DNA from: Micrasema longulum
Lineage: Eukaryota > Arthropoda > Insecta > Trichoptera > Brachycentridae
Length of the DNA stretch: 64,000 nt
Reading direction: 5' to 3'
Assembly (NCBI GenBank): GCA_022494885.1
Contig: JAGVSM010002967.1
Span: 1 to 64,000 of the forward strand
The translations under genes and the position numbers were made by a program. Below are positions 22,000-33,504 of the stretch, piece after piece; the stretch's first letter is position 1, and each line of letters starts with the position of its first letter. The notes beneath the pieces are model-generated. The model worked only from the letters and a program-made list of their open reading frames with translations, had not been told where the DNA came from and made no database searches.

Positions 22000-24824
22000 A
22001 TGAGAAAAATGCATAAACTCAAGATTCTTTATATAAATATACGCAGTCTTAAACCAAAAATAGATGAACTTAAATCATTAATAACAAATGACTCATCAAT
22101 ACCAGATATCATTATGCTTACAGAAACATGGCTAAGCAACGCTGAAGAAGAATTGTATGGAATTAATAATTATAATGTAATTAACTCATGTAGAGAAGGC
22201 AAAGGAGGAGGAGTTGCAATATATATTGCTAATAATTTAGATTTCCAAATTAAAATAAAAGAAACCGCAAAAGATAAATCAAATGTAATCTTAATTAATT
22301 TAACTGAACAAAATATTAATATCTGTGTCATCTATAGACCACCCAATAAAAATCAATTACACCAATTCATCGACTTTTTTGAAACAGATATACTTACAAA
22401 AGAAAAAGGAAAAATAATAATAGTTGGTGATTTCAATATAAATTTACTTGACAAAAAATGTGTGCATACTAATGATTACTTAAATTCTCTCCGCTCAAAT
22501 AATTTTAAAATACTAAATGAAATATCTCCTGAAAAGTATACTAGGTGGAATCAAAGAGGTGAAAATACAATAATTGACCATGTGATCACTAATATAATAG
22601 GATGAAATTACACCATTGACTACATAGATACACCGCTAAGTGATCATAGAGCATTGGAGTTAAATGTGGATATATCAATAGCTAAACAAATAGTAGCAAG
22701 GCAAAAATATACTTCAGAAAAGATCGATTTTAATAAACTTAAAGAAAGCGTGGAAATAAAATTACAAAATTTACAAATAACTACTTTTAAACAACTGCAA
22801 GAGTTGATTCTAACTGAAATTAAAAAGAATACAAAAACAGAAAACAGAAGATTTACTACTTCGATCCAAGAGGGGTGGCTCACAAAAGAAATATTTAAAA
22901 AAGTCATTCTAAAAAATAAAATTTACAAAAAAATGGTAAAAGAAAGACACAATCAACATCTGCAAATACAACTAAAAAATATTCAAAAAGAGCTGAGAAA
23001 TGATATAAGAAATTCTAAAAAACAATACTATCAACAACAAATAGCATGCGCAGAAGGAAACAGTAATAAATTATGGAAAATTATTAAAAATATTAAATCA
23101 GACACAAAAATACCATCACCATGTATAAAGGAAATAAAACAAATGGATGGAAAAGTAACAAATAATCCGGTAGAAATAACAAGTACATTAAATGATTTTT
23201 ATACAAATATAGGAAAAAAACTTGCAAATAAAATAAAGGGACCATGTTTAAATGTAACAGAAACACAAAAATACCAAATAAATGCTACCTTCTTTCTTAG
23301 ACCCGCAACAATAGGAGAAATCAAAAAAATTATAGATAATTTGAAAAAAAATGCTTCTCCGGGATATGATAAAATTAAACCATCGCTAGTAAAAATTCTT
23401 AAAGACATGCTTAGTCCAATATTAACAAATCTGATTAATCTGCATATAAAAGAAGGTACCTATCCAGATGAATTAAAAATAGCAAGAATCACTCCAATAT
23501 ATAAAGGAGGTGATAAAAAAGATCATAGCAATTACAGACCAATTGCAAATTTAACAGTCTTCAACAAAATATTTGAAAAATATATTCAAAAGAGATTAAT
23601 GGACCATGTTAAAAATCTCAATATACTTACTTATAATCAACATGGCTTTCAGGAAAAAAAAGGAACCGGAACAGCCCTAGTGAATTTAATAAATTTTATT
23701 CAAACCAACATGGATACTGGGATCCCAATCACGGGAGTAATCTTAGATTTTAAAAAAGCTTTCGATACGGTTCATGTTGAGACAATGATAAAAAAATTAA
23801 ACGACATAGGAGTAAAATTTCAAGAAAGTAAACTATTAAAATCATATTTAGCAAATCGGAAGCAGTATACATATGTAAATGAAAAAAAAAGCCTTTTGCA
23901 AACGGTAAATTTTGGAGTACCCCAAGGATCCATTTTGGGTCCAATATTATATATTTTATACATTAATGATTTGTCACTGTACAATTTCAAGGGAAAAATT
24001 ATTATGTATGCCGACGACATTGGACTATTCTATAAAAATCAAACAGACGTATTAACAAACAATGACATAAACAAAGACCTAACTATGTTGACTAAATGGA
24101 CAAACACAAACTTACTTACACTTAATGAAAAAAAATGCAATATTATCCATTTTGAAACTAGAAAAAAATGTCATAAAGTAGATGCTTACATAAATAATGA
24201 ACGACTTACTGAAATTGAACATGTTAAATACTTAGGACTAACAATAGACAGACAATTAACATGGACAATTCATATCAACAATTTAATTAGCAAAGTGGCG
24301 ACATTATCGAGTCTTTTTTTAAAAATCAAAAACTTTGTTCCAAAAACGGAAAAAATTCTAATGTATGAAGCCTATGTAAAAACTAAAATATGTTATACGC
24401 AACTATTATGGGGAGCAGGATATCAAAATGACATAAACAGACTACAAAGACAACAAAATAAAATATTAAAGTTAGTATATGACCTTCCCTATTTAACTGC
24501 AACTAGAGAACTTTTAAACAAACTAAGCAATTAAATATAACTGAACTCTTTCAACTAGAATCATTAAAATTTATCCATAAATTAGCCACTAATGTAATTG
24601 TAGACGAAGAACTAAAACTAATAAAAAATTGTAGTCAACATGGACATAATACTAGAATATCAGACAAATACCATATACAACTTTTTAAAACAAGACAAGG
24701 ACAATCAAGACTAATGAACCAGGGACTGAAATTATACAATAAACTACCAGACAAAACTAAACAAAAGACTCAGACAAACTTTACAAAAGATGTAAAAAAT
24801 ATTATTTTAAACAACAGAGTATAA
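22000..24824 (+). pseudogene. LINE ORF2: endonuclease and reverse transcriptase, one stop and one frameshift
   Basis: The N-terminal apurinic-type endonuclease shows LKILYINIRSLKPKIDELKS, IIMLTETWLS, VIYRPPNKN, VGDFNINLLD, TIIDHVITN and SDHRAL in the expected order. The reverse transcriptase shows YRPIANLTVFNKIFEKYIQK, LDFKKAFDTV, VPQGSILGP and YADD (24007-24018). An in-frame TGA at 22603-22605 separates the endonuclease part from the last endonuclease motif. The frame is lost at about 24530, and the C-terminal tail continues in another frame through LESLKFIHKLATNVIVDEEL to a stop at 24822-24824. It belongs to the CR1/Jockey superfamily. Codon usage is strongly AT-biased. The few lesions point to a young copy. 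Confidence 0.9.
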
Positions 24825-24893
24825 ATGAAAAATGTATGTATTATTTTATGTAAAATGAATGTTATAATCCGTAAGGGTTTATAAATAAATTTT

Positions 24894-24926
<33 letters not shown>
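24825..24926 (+). mobile_element. LINE 3' end and poly(A) tail
   Basis: About 70 bases of 3' untranslated sequence follow ORF2 and end in an uninterrupted A-run of about 30 bases (24896-24926). The sequence then returns to MITE-A interior. A long clean poly(A) marks target-primed reverse transcription and supports a recent insertion. Confidence 0.85.
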
Positions 24927-24927
<1 letters not shown>

Positions 24928-25269
24928 AAAACAAATGGTTGCTTACTTCTGCAGAGGAAAAGCGAGGGGAGCGCAGCCGCGCATTTTTGGCGTATCAGAC
25001 TTCCCCTCCCCCGCTCCTTGTTTCGCCCTTGCAGAAGTCAGAAATCATTTGCTTTTTCTGATGTTATATTTTAAAAAAATTTATTCGTTCTAAAAATTTA
25101 TTTTCATGTGCCAATATGTCTTCTTGCTTATACTGATCATCGTGGTTTTGAAAGTGACAGGGTTTAATGAACACGCTGTATAATACGATTTATAGTTTAT
25201 AATTTATGATTTTATAATGCCTAGGCAATCTAGGCATAGTGGTAGAATAAGGATAGGAAAACCATTCTT

Positions 25270-25425
25270 GTTATAATGGCAGAAAAAGACTAGGCGTAAC
25301 TTTATACCAGGTTTATAAGTAAGACCCATAGTAAAATACATTTTCGCTAAAATAAATATAAAATAACTTTGTTTGTAACCACTTATTTTTATTTTCTACT
25401 GACTAAAGCTCTACCTGAATCTTTT
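25270..25425 (-). repeat. Right arm of long inverted repeat (Penelope-like family C)
   Basis: It is the inverse of 20735-20872, with ACTTTATACCAGGTTTATAA and GTAAGACCCATAGTAAAATA identical. The arm diverges beyond AGTCAGTAG, where the left arm has the GAAACGGGTCAGTGG motif. The two arms lie 4.4 kb apart only because MITE-A and the LINE lie between them. Confidence 0.7.
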
Positions 25426-27084
25426 TGTATGTTAAAAAGGCACTTTCAGGCTTTTATAGTATGTAGGACTTGTTTAAATTTCACTGTCTAGTTTTGTGTA
25501 TTAAAATGAAATCTTAATTGTTATTATTCTTGTACGTAAGTTTTTTTTGTTGATGTACATATTGTGCCCCGACTCGACGTGGATTTACGTGTGGATAAAA
25601 CTTTTGTACAAATTGTGTTAAAAACACAAAGATCTCATAGAAAATATAATATAAATAGATTAGATTAGCTGGCCATGCGGCCCGTCAGTCATAATTTCAT
25701 GTACAATATAAAACAAATTAACATTAAATTATTCCGCAGAGATTAAACGTGTTTGACCACTGCGAGATAGAATAAAAAAAAGTATTTTCTAGTATGTAAT
25801 TAACTACCAGCGAATCTAACAAGCGACTATAGCAAAATATCAAATTATATTGACTATATATACAAAGACTATTGAACTAAGCCAAAAAAATAAAATAAAT
25901 ACATACTGTATTATCAGCGCTATGATTTTTTAAAGTTTTATATTTCTGAAATAACTCCACGCGTGACGTCAGAGGTTGTTCTCTGTTAGTTCTTCCCATT
26001 GGTTCGTTTACGGTAAGCCAACCGGATATCCTTCATAGCTCTCACATCATTGTTTGATTCATATGAACCAGTGACGTCAATCAAAGTAGTGCGTTTTTAT
26101 TAAAATATATTTTCGCCTAGCGCCAGCAATGAGCCAAGGAACTAACCGATTACTCCAGCTTATTTCTTCATACAAATAAGTGTACTATATTTTGAACATC
26201 TTAAATCCAGTGGTGGAATTTAAAAAAAAATATTTGATGACATTTTATGTACCTAGCCATGTTCTCAACGATTTAAATGTGTAATACAATAAACGAGTTT
26301 ATTATAATTAATAAGATTTTTCCCCATGGCTATCCCATATTCGGTACATCTCCTCCAGTACTTAAAAGTCACAAAATTAAAAATGTTGTATCTTATAATT
26401 CGTTTTACTCAACATATACAAATATTTTACCGGTCGAAAAATATATAAATTAATTATAAAAGTAGTCGAATTAAAAGAAAAATTAAGGTCTTAGATTTAA
26501 AATCGTTATTTAAGTACGCAACCTAGAACAACTGGTAACATCTTAATTCCAAAATTAAAAACAACTACAGCACAACGGCATTATACTTACAGAGGAATAT
26601 TTTTCTTTAATGAAATGAACAAAGAAAATGAAATGAATTAAGAAAATAAAAAGTCCAGTCAGGAATACAACATATTTAAGAAAGAAATGAAAAGTTTTGT
26701 TTATAATCCTTTTTTGTAGCACTGATTAAAAACACCTTTTTTTCAATTTACATGTTATCCTAAAAATATTAATAATTAAAAATAAAATAAAGAAATTTTT
26801 GTAAGACGTCACTCCCCATTATGTACACAAGAATTGTTTTTTCTTAAACGTAATGGAATGGAAAACGTTAATGTAAATATGAATTGAATTTATATAAAAA
26901 TAGTATTTAGTAGTATATTGTATACTTATATTTTTTATCTGAATAAACTAAAAAATATCCTTACCATTTCACTCTTGTAACCATTACTTTTATTCTAAAT
27001 GTTTGCGTGCGGAAGACTCTCCAAAATATTTCAATTTTTGAGCTATTTTTAACGGTTTGAAAATAACTAAACTGGAAAAAATTT
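25426..27084. other. Gene-free AT-rich stretch with one dispersed repeat
   Basis: 25905-26100 is the second copy of the dispersed repeat at 6545-6745 (TATTATCAGCGCTATGATTT, GTGACGTCA blocks). 25565-25590 holds a GTGCCCCGACTCGACG word also found in the hairpin at 57449. The remainder shows no gene. Confidence 0.6.
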
Positions 27085-27338
27085 TGAGCACGTTTGCCTG
27101 CCATGCAAGAGGTCTCGGGTTCGATTCCTGGCATGGTTGATATGAAACATATTTATTTAAAAAGGCTGTTTTACACGAGAATATTTCATAGTCCCTGGAC
27201 TGGTACCCGAAGCTTAAGACTGATCATCTTACCTTCAAGTAACAAAAATAACTATTCAGATACGCTGCAATTAGTGTGCCAATGCAGTGCCCAATTCACC
27301 ATTAGGTACGGAAAGGGAATGATGATGATGATGATGAT
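27085..27338 (+). mobile_element. tRNA-derived SINE, near full length
   Basis: GAGCACGTTTGCCTGCCATG and the B-box block GGTCTCGGGTTCGATTCC are followed by the TATGAAACATATTTATTT body, ACTGATCATCTTACCTTCAA, CCAATGCAGTGCCCAATTCA and a (GAT)n tail at 27317-27338. The first ~20 bases of the head, with the A box, are diverged. A 96-codon open frame across it is an accident of the SINE sequence. Confidence 0.85.
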
Positions 27339-27651
27339 ACTTGAAAATGGAAATCAAACACAGGACTACAACCCAACTCAATAATATTGACGACAGAATG
27401 GTAATTCAATATTTTATTATAACTATATTAGGTACATAAATATTTATATAGATACCGTATTCAAAAAATATCTACTCGGAATTAATTTTCCGTATGATTT
27501 TCCAATAGCCCTTGTAAAAGGGGTTCTTACTATTTCCCTCGTATAATATATGTATCTGTCTCTTAAAAAAAAAATATTCTGACAGACACTGGGTGGAAAA
27601 TGACAAACATCGGAAAATCGTTTATCGTCCCTTTGTAATTGATGGCCTGGG

Positions 27652-27895
27652 CCCCGATTACAATGGGAAGTTAACAGAGTTATCTTTGACCGTCTATAAA
27701 GAAAAAACGATATTTGAGTACGAAAATGAGTATATTTGCATGAAAATTTAAAGTATCTTCATCGGTAACCTTTAATTGAACATGTTTAATAGAAAAAAAG
27801 GTATGCGTACTCTGCTTTCCATACAGAAAACTTAATTTTACTTTGTAGATAAAATTGAAAATAAATGTTAACTTCCTATTATAATCGGGGCCCAG
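27652..27895 (+). mobile_element. Short foldback DNA element (MITE-H), copy 1
   Basis: The ends CCTGGGCCCCGATTACAATG and the inverse of TATTATAATCGGGGCCCAGG form terminal inverted repeats of about 30 bases, extended inward by GGAAGTTAACA and its inverse. A second, more diverged copy lies at 56625-56875. It is 244 bp with no coding capacity, a typical MITE. I could not settle the target duplication. Confidence 0.8.
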
Positions 27896-27899
27896 GAAG

Positions 27900-30454
27900 T
27901 GATGTCAGAGGACAGATATCTACAAAAGCATTATTTTTCCGGTTATTTGAAATATTATTAATAATTTGTATTTTTCAAACCTTGATTTTTTTAAATCTAT
28001 GTATTTTTATTGTGTTAACTGGATTATTAGTTTAAAAAGTCGGTATAACTTTATTCAAACATTGTTTAGGTAGGTACTACATATTATTATGTACTTTAAA
28101 ACATTTCAAACTATATTTTATGGGCTTATCTATTTCTGCGATAGAATTAAATTTTAAATTTCTCTTTCAAACATTAATTTATAAAATAAAATTGAACTTT
28201 TTTTCATTTTGTGAGGGCTTAATTTATTAATTTATTTTAAATGATAAAAATCTTTTTTTAAATGCCGCATATGTTATTAGAAACTTTTTCTACGGGTGTG
28301 GTTCACAATGTTCACATAAATATTCAGAAGGGTTTTTTTATTTAAATAATTATTAACTAGGTGTATAAATTAAATATAATATATAATATTACTACGTACT
28401 ACGTATGAGGTACCAGCAAAACGCGGACACTTTTCAATATTTGCACATAACAAGACACGAACATAACATTAACTTTACTGTCTAAAGTTACAATACTTTG
28501 AAAACTGCTTTTCAAACACGACAATTATTTACTAGACGAATACTGTTTTTTTTAAACCACTAACACACTATCAAAGATAGCCCTAACCATGCTCTAACGA
28601 TAACTAAAACTAACTGAGAAATGAAAAAACAGCATCAAAGACGAAGCGATGGATTGCTTTCGATATATTTTTTTATGAATTTTTTGTTCGACTCGATCGG
28701 CAAACAAACAAGAAATCTACTTAAGTCAAGCTATAGATGCAGAAGTTGAAAACATTTTCCATAGATGTCTATAGGTAGTTTATTATTATTATGACATAAT
28801 TTTTATTCGTTGCAATCGTAAAACTTTTAGTAAAAACTAATTAAAAAACTATGTTAAAATTCATTATCTGATTCCTAAATTTAGAACATCTTGACAGATT
28901 GATATGCATAATTCCGAATAACAAATCAAGAGAATCCTGGAACAGTAAATCGACTGTTCAATTATTTAACACAAAATTCAAAGGATAAATAATTAAAACA
29001 AACTGCAAGCAATTTTATATCATTATATATTTACATAATATTATTTTATGACAATATGACGTTCCCACTTTTTAATCGTGTTTAATAGTTGTTACTCATT
29101 CGCACAGATGGCAGTAGTATAGCGTGTCAATAAACCGGATGTGACAGTAATACAAGATCGGCACAAAAATCAAAATACTGACGATAAGCTGCATTACAGA
29201 TTTCTCGTCTTGTATTACTTTTAAAGCATTATTTCGCTACCTCAAAATGGCATTGTAATGAATTAAAACTTAATACTATAAAAATACATGTGTAAAATAT
29301 TTAAACAAAAAATTAAATGCTTTCAAATTCTGATTTCATTCAATGCGATTTTTAAAGGGGCATTCATACACTAATAACACTTTTTGCGCTGTTGAAATAT
29401 AACAAAGGAATATGCTAAAATATCTACTAACACAGAAACGAACAAATTTGTAGCGCTTTGTAGTAGGTACTTCACATTTTTTGTTTACAAAGATAAAGCA
29501 GTTTAGTCTTATGTTTACTTAGTTGTTATCTAAATGACAATATACAATTGTAAGAAGAATTTAATATCGCTGTAAATTTATTATGTTATGAGCAACTAAA
29601 AACTTTAAAGTCAGATCATCAACCATTATTTATGTTTTTTTTTTCTCATTCATTACCTATTCAAGGTATTAAGGAAACATTCAGCAACTATTTTTATTAA
29701 CATTAAAATAATATACCAGAAAGACATTATGCTCGTTGAGATATAATATATAGAGATAACACTCCATACAAATCCAAGCTAAAAAGTTGTCCCCAAAGAA
29801 AAGGAATGACCAGCGGAGGGAGCAAGTATTGTCACGTCATATCACATCGACATTGACAAGCAAAACAAGTAGTACAGTAAAAATCGGTCTACTGTAAGTT
29901 CTATTCGGTATGTCACTCCCTTCCGCATATGCATCACCTTTGTTTATCGTTTCACTATACGCCCGACTAACTGAGCAGGACAGAGACAAGAGATAACTCA
30001 CGAATTGGTAACATAATTCGTTATTCGTTATAAGACGTTTTTTGACATTAAAATAGCTATTTTCAACAAGTATTGATTAAGATAAGAACATTAGTTACCG
30101 GTGAAAGGTTTTACCATCGCTTTTCCAGATCAATTTGTGCAGTATCTTGGCGTACATAAAGGCATTTTACTAATTTCGAGGAGGAAAGTAGCCGGTGAAC
30201 GCTCACAACAGACTAAAGTCTGTTCTATCACACATATGCCAATTGGCCGAAGTTTGAGGGAACATATTTCAAACACTCCTGTTTACTCTAGGTATATACC
30301 TCAATGATTATGCACTAAAACTTTTTGATTGTTCATGAGAAAAAGGTGATTAACCAAGGTGGAAAAATGCAATATGATGAAATAAAAAGGTATAATAATA
30401 TATAATTTACTATGACGTTATAAGTGATACTATATATCTATAAATACATTATTT
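27900..30454. other. Gene-free stretch
   Basis: AT-rich overall. A less AT-rich island at about 29770-30100 and a 68-codon frame at 30101-30307 have no domain, splice or family evidence. I see nothing that supports a gene. Confidence 0.55.
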
Positions 30455-30835
30455 TCTCAACAATGTCTTGAGCTTGTCCAATTTTTTGCAAAGCAATGAA
30501 AAATTGAAAAGTAACATTGAAGAATATTTTCAAGCATTGCCTAGTAAATAGGTGAAATAATGGAGTCAGATGAATCACACCTACATCAATAAAGGTTTCA
30601 GTTCTATATAAAAATCAACAGATAGAACAATTGAAGAAATATAGATGTACGACATAGGCAGAATGGTGAATGTTACACAGTGTGTATAGTGGCTACTTAA
30701 AACACTGAATGACAGGCCACAAGCCTTCTAAATACCTATTACAATTACAAGTGCTGTATACTTCCATGCTCCCTTCTCTCAAATGTTCTCCATCTCAGTT
30801 GTAATATGTTTGTGATTATTATTTTGTTAATCATC
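30455..30835 (+). repeat. Foldback family F, copy
   Basis: It shares with 48205-48600 the start TTGAGCTTGTCCAATTTTTT, the GGTGAAATAATGGAGTCAGA block and the (A)TAAAGGTTTCAGTTCT block. With 43645-43965 it shares GAATGGTGAATGTTACACAG, a TGACAGGCCACAAGCC block and AATGTTCTCCATCTCAGTTG. Six copies occur in this window, three of them inside NXF1 introns. Confidence 0.7.
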
Positions 30836-31029
30836 TAGAGAAAACCATTTGGTTATTAAATAATTGTAGTAAAATGTTAAGAATTTTTTTTTTTTTAATT
30901 TAAATAAACTAAGTATTCTTTTTAACAATGGGAGCTAGATGAAATCTACAGGGCGCCCGATGTAATCAACTCCATCAAGGCGGACGCTTGAGAAAACCCC
31001 ATTAAACGATTAACTCTCTCTGTGCCACA

Positions 31030-31200
31030 AGGATGACTAAGACCAGGAAGGCCCAAAATGCGATGGATAAACTGCATCAGCGCAGATACGACAATGTTGA
31101 AAGTGAGGAACTGGGGAAGAAAGGCAGCAGGCGGGCAAGAATGGAGGAGACTCCTGGATTCAGCCGAGGCCCACCCAGGGCTGTCGAGCTTATGATAATG
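31030..31200 (+). mobile_element. LINE ORF2 C-terminal fragment
   Basis: From about 31046 the plus strand reads GRPKMRWINCISADTTMLKV, then EWRRLLDSAEAHPGLSSL and a stop. 'GRPxxRWxxCIxAD ... WRRLxxxAxxHxGL' is the C-terminal signature of RTE/I-like LINE proteins. The fragment abuts the 3' end of the neighbouring minus-strand gene, whose poly(A) signal lies just beyond the fragment's stop. Confidence 0.75.
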
Positions 31201-31210
31201 AAGTATTGTT

Positions 31211-31216
31211 TTTATT
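31211..31216 (-). terminator. Poly(A) signal of the 31268-32117 gene
   Basis: The minus strand reads AATAAA here, 52 bases past the stop codon at 31268. It is the first canonical hexamer downstream, so it is the likely cleavage signal. Confidence 0.5.
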
Positions 31217-31267
31217 ACATTTATAACTTCAATTGATTAAATGTATTAGCAAATCAATTATTTTACT

Positions 31268-32117
31268 TTAATTGTTGGACATTGTACCTTCCTCGCCCAA
31301 AATATCACCATCGTCGATACTACTGACTCGTTTTTGTAAGTACTCAAGTTCCCGAAGTGTGATGCCACCACTGATCTCATTCGAGTAGTCACTCACAACC
31401 ACAGAGGGTGTACGGACAATCCTTACTCTCGGAGCATCATCATCCTCCCAACTACTGGACATCTCAGAGTACTGGGCTTCTAGAATCATTTTACTGCGTG
31501 TGGGACAAACATTATCGTGATCCGTCTCCTCTAATTTATCTTTTCCATTTACCGTATCACCGGAATTAATCAAATTGTCAACTAAGTTTTCAGATTGGAT
31601 AGCAGAATCAGATTTTTCCTGTTTTTTATGAGACCAAATATTGATTCCCTCCCTTTCATTAGAACATTTGGTACTGCAATGAAAACCAAGCTTGTTATGA
31701 TTGTGATCTGAACCTTCAGCTCTCAGTTTCCTGTAGAATTCTCGGTGACCAGCTGCCTTCTCTTGTAGAATTTCCCTCAAATCAACAGTTGCATGTTTTT
31801 GACCCCAAGTCCTGGAATACACATTACTTTTGAATTATTATCTATGTTTTACCTAGGTACCTTTTTGGGCAAGCAAATCTTGAATCTTGAATGTGACAAA
31901 AATCATTATTTTTTAAAGATATGTGTTGAGTATTCATGAGTGTCAAACGGTGTCAAACGTTGAGTATCCATCAATTGATGGGTAGATATCATCACAAACT
32001 GACACTTTTTATCCGCTTATCGAATTGATACTCTTTATTGGCAAGAACAATATAACTAATATGGTAAATAAATTCATTTTATTCTGTTATTGAAATATTT
32101 CACACTTACCTATCCAT
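31268..32117 (-). CDS. Unrecognised two-exon gene, 183-residue acidic protein
   Basis: Exon 1 contributes only 8 coding bases (32110-32117, ATG GAT AG), then a GTAAGT donor; exon 2 is 31268-31811, after a TATTCCAG acceptor. Joining them gives a protein that begins MDRTWGQKHATVDLREILQE. An in-frame TGA 12 bases upstream of the ATG supports this start. The N-terminal ~35 residues are basic and probably helical. The middle is hydrophilic and likely disordered. The C-terminal 60 residues are acidic (EMSSSWEDDDAPRVRIVRTP) and end with a short heptad-like helix, GITLRELEYLQKRVSSIDDG. I see no signal peptide, membrane segment or known domain. It lies downstream of NXF1 on the same strand, about 1.4 kb beyond that gene's likely poly(A) site. 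It is probably a small nuclear or cytosolic adaptor, but I cannot name it. Confidence 0.7.
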
Positions 32118-33504
32118 ATTACTTGCAGTTCAACGATTACTGATTAAAATTAATGAAAAACGTTTATTACTACTTAAATTAATGTATCCTTTCTCCAATT
32201 ACAAATTGAGTTTTTTATAGCTAAAAAACTATTGTTTAAGTGTTTAAAATTTTGAAAACAATTTAGTGAATGCTTTAATTTCCATCAATATTCAACATAA
32301 ACTAGTCACTATAGTTTATACAACGCATTATACAGGTAGAATTGTCATATCATAATGTAAACTGGCATGTGACTATCTGATACAGCATCACCAGAGATAA
32401 AGGTTTCCAACTAAAGATAAAAAATGGGATGAAAGAAATTACTTACACATTGATAACGCCGTATATAACAAACATGGCGCAGAATACACTTAAGTATTAT
32501 TTAATAAAATAGATTTACAAAGAACATCAATCGTATTTGTGAAACAATCAATTCATCAAAAAAGATTTGTTCATTTGTATTTCAAAATAGCATAGAATTA
32601 AAATATACCAGAAGGCGCGTAGGACCAAGTTTGCATCCATCGCTTTGTGTCCAAAAGATCCCCAATTATACCCCCCTGCATGACATCCCGCCTGCGCGTA
32701 TGCGTTAAGTGGCCGCGTAATATTGCTAGACCGCGAGCAATATATTATCATAATACAAATATAAGATTATTTTGTGTAATGTTATGTTGTGTTTTACCAT
32801 AAAAAATATTTTACTGACTACAGGTGCTTTTATTAGGCAAACGTAAAAAAAATAAAAAATAATAATAATTTAGTTAATTATACTGTTTAATATTTAGTAT
32901 ACTAAGGCTTATTAAAAGAAAGCCAGGTAAAAAATTCGATGACCCTGGCAATACTAACAAAATGTTTTTCTTATTTTATTTCACAATCTGACACACACCA
33001 TGGTAAAATAATCGAATTCTTAAATAATTACAGAATAACTAATGGCAAAAATGTAAAACTACCCATTTATAAGTTGTATAGTTGGCTTCAGTTTGATGCG
33101 CGTACGCAGTTTCTGGACTATTATAATTCTATGCAGTAAAGCATTCTAAAATTGCTGCAAATTACTTTCAGCTTTACTAGGTTTCTTCATTCATTTTGAA
33201 AGTAGGTACACTGTGAAAAATCCAAACTAGGAACATTTTTTTATGCTGGAAACACCAAATTATAAGAGCCTTTTTTGTGATTAATTACTAAAAAGTCCTG
33301 AAGTTCCACTACCTATTTCAGTATGTATGTATTTTTTTCAGTGTTTAGGGAAGCCACAAAAAATCCAGCGCTTTCGATTTGTACTGTTTTTTATTACAGA
33401 ATTTTGGAAATGAAAGAAGGAAACAAGAAAAGATTATCTAGTTGCTTCAGCAACTTAAATATTTACTAATGAGAATTAATCACTCATACAATAAATAATA
33501 ACAT
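32118..33504. other. Upstream region of the small gene
   Basis: It should hold the 5' UTR and promoter of the 31268-32117 gene. The only less AT-rich patch is 32640-32745, with GCGTATGCG, GGCCGCG and CCGCGAGC words, which may mark a promoter. A plus-strand frame at 32939-33139 is protein-like in composition, but no splice acceptor or relative is visible. Confidence 0.4.

Larger units (their letters stand above)
20955..25190 (+). mobile_element. Foldback DNA element (MITE-A) split by a LINE
   Basis: The left end starts TATACAGGTTGTTCTTTAAA and the right end is its inverse, ending TTAATGAACACGCTGTATAA near 25186. The arms share an ACCACGATGATCAGTAT block and an AGAAGACATATTRGCA block. Flanking TATA on both sides is a possible TA-type target duplication. 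The interior continues at 24927 with ACAAATGGTTGCTTACTTCT, exactly as in the LINE-free copy at 12960. So the LINE at about 21070-24926 entered an existing element. Another end fragment lies at 40055-40165. Confidence 0.75.

Noticed and set aside
30101..30307. Possible small gene on the plus strand
   Set aside because: Short, no family resemblance, no codon bias. The GTG-like start is not convincing.
32939..33139. Plus-strand frame with protein-like wording (DTHHGKIIEFLNNYR)
   Set aside because: I could not find a splice acceptor, an upstream exon or a family. Left as noncoding but worth a database search.
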